A stretch of DNA of 64,000 nt, taken from positions 7,049,703 to 7,113,702 of the forward strand of contig CM024183.1 in NCBI GenBank assembly GCA_013433145.1, in the 5' to 3' direction. Positions 1 through 64,000 of this stretch are shown here, one piece after another (positions within the stretch are counted from its first letter, which is position 1; each line of letters opens with the position of its first letter). The position numbers were made by a program, and so were the translations under genes. Source of the stretch: Ascaris suum. Lineage: Eukaryota > Nematoda > Chromadorea > Rhabditida > Ascarididae. Under the pieces are notes generated by a model that did no database searches, was not told where the DNA came from, and saw only the letters and a program-made list of their open reading frames with translations.

Positions 1-320
1 TTTCCGGACATTCTCTAGCACTCTCCTTTTAGAAACTAGATAACGAGACCAAACAAGAGCGGAATATCCCAAGATGGGTCGGCAGTAGACGATGAAGCCT
101 TCGCAATTTTCGGTAATGCCCAACACATCTGTTTTGTAAGCCTTCGCAATCACCTTTTCGGCAATAGTGGAACATTGAGTTCTCCGGTGAAGTTTAGAGC
201 CGATTATAATACTATAGTGACGAACGCCATCTGTAGTAGAAAAGATATCAGGTCCTAGCCTCAGAAGACATCCATGCCGATAGTTGATATAGGACACATG
301 ACATTTTTCAAGGGTAAAAA
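1..320 (-). mobile_element. Decayed non-LTR retrotransposon (LINE) reverse transcriptase fragment
   Basis: Read on the minus strand, one frame is open from about 320 to the window edge with no stop for about 105 codons and no start codon. The translation resembles the segment just after the catalytic core of nematode LINE (CR1/RTE-like) reverse transcriptases: a KCHVSYINYRHG stretch, CSTIAEKVIAKAYKT, then RPILGYSALVWSRYLVS and a VLENVRK end. The usual family form of the last part is RPxLEYxxxVWSPYLxxDxxxLExVQR. Changes such as G for E and R for P, and an in-frame stop just upstream near 318, suggest a dead copy. It may continue beyond position 1. The family assignment comes from memory of the motif. 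Confidence 0.65.
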
Positions 321-3300
321 CTTAACTGTAATGATTTGGATCACTTGGGGAATACATTAAGGTCCCTTAGCCGGAAAATGCGCCGTGATAATGATCACTA
401 ACAGCAAGCACCTAACAAGAATATAAAATTTTCCAACCTATTCCGGCGTCACTGCTGATGGAAATGAGCCATGATGAACAGATTGAAGTGAAAACATCAC
501 AGCATATGAAATTTTTTTACAAAACAACTCTCAATATTCTCTCCTTTACCATTGAATTTGGTGTAGAGTGACCAAAGCTATTGAGTTTTTCCATAGCAAT
601 CTGCAAAAGTTGACCGCTGTATTTCAATTTTGCATATCGCCACATTTCTTCCTCGGTCTTCCTGCATCTCCCTTCAAGTGCATTCAGTCAAAAATTGTTT
701 TCTCCTGCGGAAAAACACATATATTTGCCGATGGGAATTTGAATATGACAGAAAAGAAAATAGTGCTCCGGAAAGGATGATATAGCACTCGCAGCCAGCA
801 ATCTATATAGCCTCATATCAACCCTTTTGAAGGAAAACTTCATCGATGAATTCTTTCATTTCAACAAATATTTGCGCCTTCATAACCAATGACGCATTAC
901 ACCATCTTTAACAGATGAAAAGTGCAATGAATTGGCCCGAAATTCCCACATTGCTGTCGATCATAGACGATGAAACTTTTTTTAAAAAATAACTAAGTGG
1001 CATATGACTTGACGGAATCGAAATAGAGACATATGAATATGGGAAAATGATATGCCCATAATTCAAGCATTACTGACACTCACAAGAGCTGCTTAACAAA
1101 AGAGATAAAATAATGTGTATTTTTAGTGTGTTTCTTTTTTTTGCAAGTATTCCCTGTGATTTTTCTGCAAAACTAATTCTAATACACAAGATAAATAATA
1201 ATTTTTAGGAAGGTTGTTCTTTTTTTGATATGTTGGGCATATTTCGAGAATATTTTGTCATTTCATCGTATTTTATTATTGACAACGAAACGGCTCGATG
1301 TTTTTTTCCAATTTGACTGGTCTTTCGAATAGTTCGTTAGGAGCAAAGGTTAGAAGCTATTGAACAATTCGCTTAAATAGGAAAAAATTCTCAACAGCCG
1401 TGGAAGAAAACGAGAACATAGAACAAATTGGAACACTTGAGCCGCTAATACAGTTATTTGGCCACGCTTGTTTATTAACACTCATTCTTGGTCTTCTTTC
1501 TTTCTTCTAATATTCCTCATTTCTATTCCTTCTGTAATTCTTCTGAATGTCGCTTGAGCCCCATAATACAGTTTGATTGTTCTCAGAAGCTTTCACCATC
1601 GAAACGATAGAACATCTGGTGAATTCACATAAAAGTGTTTTTTTTAGCAAAGTAGAACGAGCGGTGAAGATTACGCAATTCAGGAGCTTGAATATGATAT
1701 CCACTTTTGCATATTGCTCATTAAATTTACACCACCTTCAACCATTTAACTGGAAAAAACAAAAGACATCCAATGATTGATTTACCTTCTCAACAAAACG
1801 GCCATTCACAAAAGAGTTCTATAAAAGATTCGTTCTTTGCACGACTTGAACGTGCCAAATCCGATCCAACCGATTGCAGAAGGCACATAAATTTTTGGAT
1901 CACTCTAGGTGTTGATAACTTCTCAAGTTCATCTGATTGATTTGAAAAGTGATAGAAGTCAGAAGGCCGTTTAAACTTCACGGCAGGACATCACTACCAG
2001 AAAAGAAATTTCGACATCATTACCGGAAGCCGGTTTAAATGCCAAAAAATCATCAGTTTCCAAGTTGAAGTTTCCGGATGACATATAGATGCATTACAAA
2101 GCAAACGGCATATATGCGGTTATCACTCATTGCAGAGGTTTTTGCATATGGAAACCTGCAGCGGCTCATGAAAAGACATCAGTGGTCATCATAAATTCGA
2201 ATCCGAGTGAATGATATGTGCCGCGAAGGAGTATTGTAGAGCTGATAGAATTAAATAGTTCTGATTATGTTTCGATGAGGAACAATGATGTTGGAAATTT
2301 CTTGCGTCGGAGACTTAAAAATTTTCTCATGTTAATTTATTCCTCTCGTATATTTCAATTCTATTTATAAGGAGTGCAGTTTTAGATGATGATCGAAGAA
2401 AATTGAAGTATTGCTTTTCGTAGCAATGATATTCTCAATGCAACGATTTTCTCGAGTTGGAGGAAATTACGTAAGTACAGCTTAAGCTCAATGCTCGATA
2501 GCAGCGCAAAGGATTGCGTGCAAAATGCTCAAGTGTAAAACTCGAAGTGACGCTGATGCATCAAATAAAGAACAACTAAAATATTTTTCCCGTTGGAGCA
2601 TTCAATCTCTATGTTGCGAATGTTCATAGAAAATCAATGTTGCCCACTTCTATTATAAAAACTAAATCGTTTCTGTGGTTTAGGTTAAAAACTATTGCGA
2701 CGAATCCTGCTGACATGTTTGAAGGTATCGAATGGAGGAATCGATGTTATGTTGGTGGAGTTCAAAAATACACGATGACAAATTGCAAAGGGAGTAAAGA
2801 CACCATTGCACTAATTCCATTGAATGCGTGCGCAAGTATTACCAGTAGAGAAGCATAACTATTACAAAGGCAAAATATTGGAATGAGAAGATTTCTATGA
2901 TGTAGATTGCTACACAAAAACGCATATAGTGAAGCCAATTAGAAATGTACGTTGCGGAACGAGCACGAAAAAAAAACCGAAAATAGCCTCTCACCATCGA
3001 GATATTTGAACGCAACTCATCAGGAATTTGAATGCCCAAGAATTCATCATGAATGCATGACTGCATGAAATCACTGAACAAATACAAGTACATTAATAAT
3101 AAGCATTCCAGTGTTTCTCCGCCGCACATCATCGAAGAGGAAGCTCGCCTTCCTCGTGATTTGAGAATCTTCTTTCATGAGATGATCGAAGGGGATGCGG
3201 AGATAAATGACTGCATCAAGTTAAAAGAAATTCCCAAAGAATTTTTTTAATGCATATTTGGAGTCCTTTCTTGAAGCTTTTTGTAAGTCGGCAGATTTGG

Positions 3301-6300
3301 TGTAAAAAACCATTATTAGGCGTTCTATAGTTGTTTTCCCGCATGTCAGCCAAATGAATGATCAAACACATGAAATGTAAAAACCCGTCTCGTGTCCATT
3401 TGTCTAGAAATCCTTTCAAATTGCTGGAATCGTTCCTTATAAAACACAACTCAATCGGCCAGATGAATCGAATAATTTAAATTGCTAGCTGAATTAGAAA
3501 AAAGTGCAAGGAAAGGGGGAAGGAGGCCGGGGTGAAGGTGGTGCGATAAAATCCGTTGCTTTAAGAATTTATGATTTGTTGAAGAAAATGTTTTAAATTT
3601 AGCCTCTCAAATAATAATATCAAAAACTTCGACGGCAATGAGTGGAAAACACATGGCCAGCAGACTTCGATGTTCAGAGCTCTATAGCTCGTCGCATTTC
3701 TTTCATAATCGTCGCCTCACGATATATGCACGGTATGAAGAACTATAGGACAGCATAATGGCTGTACAAAGGCACTGCTTACTGTTTATTCACCTTAAGC
3801 TTCTGGTTTTTCGAATCTTGTTTAGCAATCAATCTTCCGACAAACGGAACAGGAAGTGCAAATTCAAAACGAGAAAAGAATGAGAACGACATTTTATCAA
3901 AAACTTCTGCTTTCGTTCACTTTATTGAAACCATTCTTAACAAATGACATCGAAAGACCATATTCTGTAAAAGGTTTGTGCATACCTATTGCTTATTGAT
4001 AGGTTCAATAAAACAAATTCATTTTTGCACACCTTGATTCAACTATCTCAAAGCGCATTTTAAGACGTATGATGAGGACTACTCATTTCAAGAAAAAAGA
4101 ACTATGAGAGCTTGACGGTACACATAAGCCCGGGAAAAAATAAAAATAAACCGCTTGCCGTAAATCAACTTGAGAGGAATAACGTGAGAAAAATAAAAAT
4201 GCGCATCAAAGTGCCAGTGATGTTGAATGAGTGATGGCAATAGAGGCTGACAAACTATGGAACGCAAAATAGAAATTCAATTTTATAATTAATCTTTGGA
4301 AGGAACGAATCCTATTTTAATATGATCAACTGAATGCTTTTTCAGTAAATGAGTATGCTGTATGAAGCGGAAATTATAGTCGTCATTTATTATTAATTTT
4401 TGCAATTTGCATATGGCAAATTTCCGATTATGTCGAGATTGTCTTTCACGAGCACAGAATTATTTTTGAAAGCTGTACGAATTCGGGATGATTTAGGCAT
4501 TGCAGATGAATTGAATATTGCTCCTGGTGAAATGAACACGGCTAAGAAGCGAGATTCTGTGAAACTCAATCAGCCTTGTTTTACGGCATATCGCAGGCTA
4601 GTACATCTCTCTATGGATCAATGGAGCTGAGGGGGAATATGGTTAAGACAACTATCTATGGAAATCAAAAGCCGTGAGATGTGTGGTGGTATAAGAAATA
4701 AAATAAATGGAATCTTTGAAACGAAGTATGAAAAGATATTTGACCAATGAGTGCAGGTCTGGTTTCACAGGCTGAGGCTTCATATATTTTATTTCAGCGC
4801 TGTTGAGCGCATACTTTAAACGCTTTGGTAGACGAAAGAGTTACTAGCTAACACATGGAAATTTGAGTCCAAGCAAAAAAGAACCATTGATGAGTAGAAA
4901 ACGCAACAATACGTTCATCTGTTCAAATGCTTTGGTTTCTCTCAATAAAAATATACAACTAAGGTAGAGAAATAATGAAAGCAGACATCCTTGTTGAAAA
5001 CAGGAGTTTGGTCAGCGTGTGGTAGAATACCTTTATTTTTATTCCTTTTGAACGTCTACCTTATGTGGTATATGAGAAAGTGCTAGTTATCCAAGAAATA
5101 TTGAAGTCTGTCGAAATCGCTCAGGCTCATTTTTTGCTGCGACCTGTTTTCCCTTCCCCTACTTCTCCCCATCCCCTCCCCTCCCTTGAGTCTCTTTCTG
5201 GAGCTAGAGGTGAACAGTTCTGCTTATACTTGAAATGATATGAAACGATTGATTAGATTCAATTATTGCATTACTTTTCCTACTCATCTTTTTAGGCGAT
5301 CAGTACACATCATTGCTGCCGTAGTCGACGTTCTCAAAAGGCACCTATGCGCGTTGTTCAAGTTACTCTCTCCGGAGAAATTCTGTCTTTCGCCTAAATT
5401 ATGTCATATCTGTTTTTCTCACTTAAGCAAGAATTCGAAGATGTCAACGAAAAGTATCAATCTTATATATCAAATTTTTCCCTTACACTTTGTTTATCAA
5501 AGTTTCAAATTCCAACATCATGCTTCCTCTCTCAAAATATTCACAGCATTTATGCGAAATCATTTCGAATACTTGCCGAAAGGTTCAAAAACAACTAAAC
5601 GTTGAAGAAGAAAAATGTCGCCAATAAACGCAATACAAATGAACCTGATGCACGCTATACTATTCAAAGAATTCACTAACAACAATTAAAGAAACTGTGA
5701 ATTAAATTCACCTCTTTGCTGCAATTAAGATTAGTTGTTTAAATGAAAATAATATCGGATACTGCCCTATATCATAACCGATTTTGCGAGGAACTTCCAA
5801 AAATTTTCTTATTTGTGCTAACTTTCTGAAGGAGTCTTTATGCTGAATGGATGGCGACTGATTGTGAAGATGATGATTGAACTAAGAGAAATATAAATCT
5901 GAATTGATAACATCTAGAATCTGAGTTGATATCACCTAGCTGATCCGTGATTCTATCGGACTGATTTATCCATTCAGTATTTGCTTTTTTTTCTGATTCG
6001 CATCGCTATCAATTGGAAAATATGTGAACTGATTAGATACGCTAATCGAGCATTTGCTTCGTTATTAAGCGTCAATCTTGTGGTACGCTGGGTTCACTTA
6101 CTGCATCAAATTGAATATAATCTAATCATTCATTTAAAAAATCTATATCCTTCTCTTTCGGTAGGTCGATTTCCTGTATTTTAAATAGGACGATTTTTTG
6201 TGTTCTATGATTTCTGCATCGAAATTTGAGGTACAGATTATGGATTTTTTTGATTATTCAATAAGGTTCCCATTAAGATAGAGCTAATAATAAAACAAAC

Positions 6301-8410
6301 GTTGGAAAAAAATTAGCATATTTCGAAGATTTTCGTACAAAATGAATACTTTGGGTGGGCTTATTGCGTATTTACTCCATTTTCACGGTTAAACCATCAG
6401 CATAAGTGTAGCGTTTTCATTGAAAGAATTTAATTATGCAAGCAATACGCCATCTATTTTATTGAAAGTTACTTCCGCAAATATTAACGGCAGATGAATG
6501 CCGCACAGTATTTGCTAAAGCTGTAAAATGCAGCTGTGGTTGAGGCATCATTGCGCGCAATGCACAATCGTTTGTCGTAAGGGCAAAAGCTATCGCGAGC
6601 AACACGCGAAAGGGGGGGGCGTTCTCCAAGGAACAAAGCCCGCCTGCTTAGCCTATAAAATATGCTCACACCACAACTTCACCCCCGTTGTTAACCTGTG
6701 CTATACTTCTCTTGTCCGTTCCAGCATTCCCTCTACCTCTGTTTGCCCATTCATCCCATTTTTCCGTTCTGATGCATCTGTATCCATAAATTCATTCATT
6801 TCCGCGCATTCATATGTTGGAGAAATGCGACAGTTCTGCGTGATTACAGCACTCTATGAAAATACTATCCAATCCGATGCTGCTGCTTCTTGAAGTTTTA
6901 TAGAACTATTTTACAAATCAGCGCTTTTCCTTTCCTTACGCTTCTAAGCAATTAAAGCCAAATGTGAGCCAGTCGCTGGCTACCGTAAACTACGAACAAA
7001 CAAGCCAACAGATACCGTTAAATCACCTAGAGTCTCAGCTGTGATCAACACAATGTTTAAGATTGCTGTGGTACCAGCAGCCTCATCGCGTAGAGGAGTA
7101 GGGAGAGATTGAGGTCGATGATGCACAATCTACAGTCTTGAAAAATGTTGCTAAGGAGTAGTTAAATTAGAAAGTTGGTCTTGAAGTTGACAACATTTTC
7201 GCACTAGATAATTTTACGCTGAATACCAGCAATGAAAGAAGGGAGCAACGGGGCTGTCACCTCATCAATGAATTGTCAAAAAGTTCGCTTAAAAAACACG
7301 CTGCGGATTTTTGTTTGTTGCAGATGATGGATGCCATTTAGGGCGTCGTCATCTTATATCAAGTACTATAAAATAACTATCAAGTACTCAGCAATGAATC
7401 ATTTAACTCTTATTTATGTTTCGTTTCTCTTCCATCGTGCAGCAATCCCAGATTGCCTGGATTAACGCATCACATTCTCGCTATAGTCGTTTCACTATAT
7501 GCAAATGTTATCATCTACTGTTGTCACTGCGTTATATATAGCATCCACCTGAGCAGTTGGCTTACCATCATTCGGCAATTTTTATGGGACAATTTCATTT
7601 CAGCTGATTTGTTGAGCCAATTTATATTACAGAGTTTTTGCAAAATGCTGGAGTTATCTAGCTTTAAACGTGCAAGATTCTCTCTGTGATGTTATTAAGT
7701 TTTTTACTATGTAATCTCAAATATTCCACCTGTTATTCAATTGAGTAATCCCATGGCTGTACTTGAAAGCGTATTTGATTACATAATTGCGTATTTCACG
7801 CTTTGTACCGACGTCGAACCGTTGCTCTATGTCAGGTATAATCTCATCTGCTTGAATACCTGGTCGTCCATCATTTTATTTCTTCCCCGTTCGCATTGGT
7901 TATAGCATGAAATAAATCCAGTTGAAGATGAAGCTAAAATCATGGCAAGTGCCCTAATTCCAGCGTAAATCAAATTTCTTTTGAATAATTTAGTGTCACC
8001 TTATCAGCATTATTTCGCATTCGATCTTCGTTTTCGAAGTAAATGAAAGTTGAGCGTATAGGAAATGAAATTTTTATCGTGCTAAAATATAATAAGATCG
8101 TTTTGTATGCTACGTACCACACATATATAAAGCAGTGACTGAAGTGAGCACTTGAATCAACGAGGATGTCAAAAAATAACATATCGCTTCGAAGTGAGGA
8201 CCAATATTCCTGCAGTTGTGCCGTGTGTTGTTCATACTGCTACAATGTCCATCAGCCATACTGTTTCCATATCGTGCTTTCCTCATTTCAATATTATTTG
8301 AGTACATGGGAGATCCTTTACTGTTTAAATCTGCAGAATTTAGTGACATTTGTTGAATTTTTGAATGCCCGTTGATTGTTATTCACTTGGCAATCGAAAA
8401 TTGTTACTGT
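321..8410. other. Non-coding 5' flank, no gene seen
   Basis: About 8 kb of AT-rich DNA. All open frames are under 125 codons, lack recognisable domains and are not bounded by convincing splice sites that would link them. A pyrimidine-rich tract lies at about 5148-5190 and an eight-G run near 6612. The stretch about 6530-6790 is more GC-rich than its surroundings and contains the TATA-like site listed separately. I see no RNA gene, but a tRNA or miRNA scan was not possible. Confidence 0.5.
6654..6661 (+). promoter_or_regulatory. Candidate TATA box upstream of troponin T
   Basis: TATAAAAT sits at the end of a GC-richer island in otherwise AT-rich DNA and is followed by a pyrimidine-rich stretch. 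It is 3.8 kb upstream of the troponin T start. That distance is possible if transcription begins here and the outron is removed by trans-splicing. In an AT-rich genome such a string is expected by chance, so this is only a candidate. Confidence 0.18.
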
Positions 8411-8652
8411 GCTGAATTTAAATGCGTACTTTGGCATGATGCATTAGTTTCTCACACAGCCTTTGAAGCTCTCTTGCAAGCTCCCAAGGCTCGACCCGTA
8501 AAGGGCATTCTCGCTAACTCTGTACACAAGTAAGAGCTAGCAGGAATACCCTTTACGTATAGAGCCTTAGGAGCTTCCAAGAGCTCTTCAAGGCGTAGCT
8601 GAGAAAGTAGTGCATCATACGTTAGAAAATGCCAAAGTATGCAGCCTAATTG
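8411..8652. mobile_element. Foldback / MITE-like palindromic element
   Basis: The two halves are imperfect reverse complements meeting near 8525. The left arm begins TGCGTACTTTGGCA and the right arm ends TGCCAAAGTATGCA. Matching blocks continue inward through GATGCA/TGCATC, TTTCTCA/TGAGAAA, CAAGGCTC/GAGCCTTA and CGTAAAGGG/CCCTTTACG. By eye the arms agree at about 80%, with one extra segment of about 12 nt in the right arm. It has no coding capacity. The structure fits a non-autonomous DNA transposon of foldback type. I did not see a clear target-site duplication. Confidence 0.6.
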
Positions 8653-10463
<1,811 letters not shown>

Positions 10464-10475
<12 letters not shown>

Positions 10476-10507
10476 CGACCTGATCGAAATTTCTCGTCAC
10501 CACAGTA
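10464..10507 (+). promoter_or_regulatory. Probable spliced-leader acceptor and 5' UTR of troponin T
   Basis: The acceptor TTTCTTTTTCAG ends at 10475 and is followed by a 32-nt leader running to the ATG at 10508. The layout (near-perfect nematode acceptor, short leader, start codon) is what SL1 trans-splicing produces. A cis-spliced non-coding first exon is the alternative. Confidence 0.55.
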
Positions 10508-19812
<9,305 letters not shown>

Positions 19813-20452
19813 GTGTGCGGGAACCTCAGCGTCTTGATTTTCATAATAACCGAAAATGTTTCTGACTGTAGTATGGTGAAATTATTAATTAGAATCATCA
19901 TTTATAACTGCGTTTATCATCGATATTGTATAAACCTGATTTCAAAAGCGAGTAGCGAAATAATATGATCATATGAACTGCGATCTTTCGCCATCACTTC
20001 ACGACAATGCATATTATGATTATATGCGAAATAGCCAGATGACCAGTGCTGGTCATCTGGCTATGTCAGCACTGTGGACAACATTATTTACGCTCAGTTT
20101 TTCTTATTCACTGGGCACCGGTCAGAAATAGAAGTTACGGCCGCATGTTAACTTCTTCGGCGATCCGATAGTGTTCTGATTGGAACTTCAACCTATCTGT
20201 AATGCTGGACTCGATGGTGCAGACAACGATATAGTCGTTGCGTCTAGTCTGCAGTGAGAAAATGCTGCTTCGTCACTTTCAAACTAAGGTTTATTTCTCC
20301 CTGATCGCACTAGCAAGAACTGGGAGGAAAATTATTGCGGTGCACCCGGTGATGGTTACAAAAACCTTACGATTTAACCAATGTTCGATTCTAAAAATCA
20401 AAGTTTTCTTCTTGAAATTCAGCCTCGAATGTCCATTTTGAATTACAGAAAC
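19813..20452 (+). other. Intergenic gap between troponin T and rootletin
   Basis: 640 nt holding the troponin T 3' UTR, the perfect hairpin at 20031-20064, a looser hairpin near 20219-20252, and a pyrimidine-poor approach to the AATTACAG acceptor at 20441-20448. I looked for an RFX/DAF-19 X-box, expected near ciliary genes, and saw no convincing full site. Confidence 0.5.
20031..20064. repeat. Perfect 16-bp inverted repeat (hairpin)
   Basis: Arms 20031-20046 and 20049-20064 are exact complements (ATAGCCAGATGACCAG), with a two-base centre TG. It lies 218 nt after the troponin T stop. It is not followed by a T run. It may be part of a 3'-end structure, a protein site or a relic of a palindromic element. 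Confidence 0.85.
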
Positions 20453-63846
<43,394 letters not shown>

Positions 63847-64000
63847 CCTCACTTAGATCGTCCTTTATACACCGCTTGCTGGAGGACAACGGCTTGTTGT
63901 CCATCCCTGTGGTGGAGGTTCACGTGGGCGTTTGTGGTAGATCTCCTCATACAGCATATTACATGTGTGATGGCGACATTTGTCGTCCTATACGAGAAAA
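63847..64000 (+). other. 3' flank of rootletin, window end
   Basis: 154 nt after the proposed stop, more GC-rich than the introns before it. No polyadenylation signal was seen, which leaves open that the final exon or a 3' UTR continues past the window. Confidence 0.4.

Noticed and set aside
5240..5605. 121-codon plus-strand open frame
   Set aside because: No domain, irregular composition, overlapping second frame, no splice or upstream context; expected by chance in 8 kb.
6528..6893. 121-codon plus-strand frame in a GC-richer patch
   Set aside because: No recognisable similarity, low-complexity Ser stretches, and an overlapping minus-strand frame; considered more likely regulatory or neutral DNA.

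Overview
The window is nuclear DNA of a nematode, most likely a clade V strongylid (hookworm-type) worm. It is AT-rich, with long (TA)n tracts. Coding exons are short (23-252 nt), split by introns of roughly 100-1,600 nt, and most acceptors have the nematode form TTTCAG or TTTTAG. The first gene reads like the Caenorhabditis troponin T MUP-2. There is no bacterial, phage or CRISPR content. Species was assigned by eye and no database was searched.

Layout. Positions 1-320 hold a decayed LINE reverse transcriptase remnant (minus strand) cut by the window edge. Positions 321-10475 have no gene I can support; they hold a foldback (MITE-like) element at 8411-8652, a 146-bp (TA)n tract and a weak TATA-box candidate. 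Positions 10508-19812 (+) hold a complete 11-exon troponin T gene (445 codons plus stop as modelled). Positions 19813-20452 are a short intergenic gap with a perfect 34-nt hairpin. Positions 20453-63846 (+) hold a very large gene that I assemble as 42 coding exons. Every splice junction keeps phase, and the sum is 6,084 nt, or 2,027 residues, close to the roughly 2,000 residues of mammalian rootletin. Its sequence is an almost uninterrupted coiled coil whose C-terminal third carries blocks I recognise as rootletin (ciliary rootlet coiled-coil; C. elegans CHE-10 type). Its proposed first exon is separated from the rest by an intron of about 13.4 kb that contains only repeats and weak exon-like signals.

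How the genes relate. Both products are elongated helical proteins but belong to different cells. Troponin T anchors the troponin complex to tropomyosin on muscle thin filaments. Rootletin builds the rootlet at the base of sensory-neuron cilia, the only ciliated cells of nematodes. They lie head to tail, with about 640 bp between the troponin stop and the proposed rootletin start. No functional partnership is evident, but the closeness makes the promoter and trans-splicing arrangement worth checking.

Caveats. Exon limits were set by eye from reading frame, splice consensus and phase. A few acceptors have equally good alternatives (stated in the entries), and the first rootletin exon is an inference.
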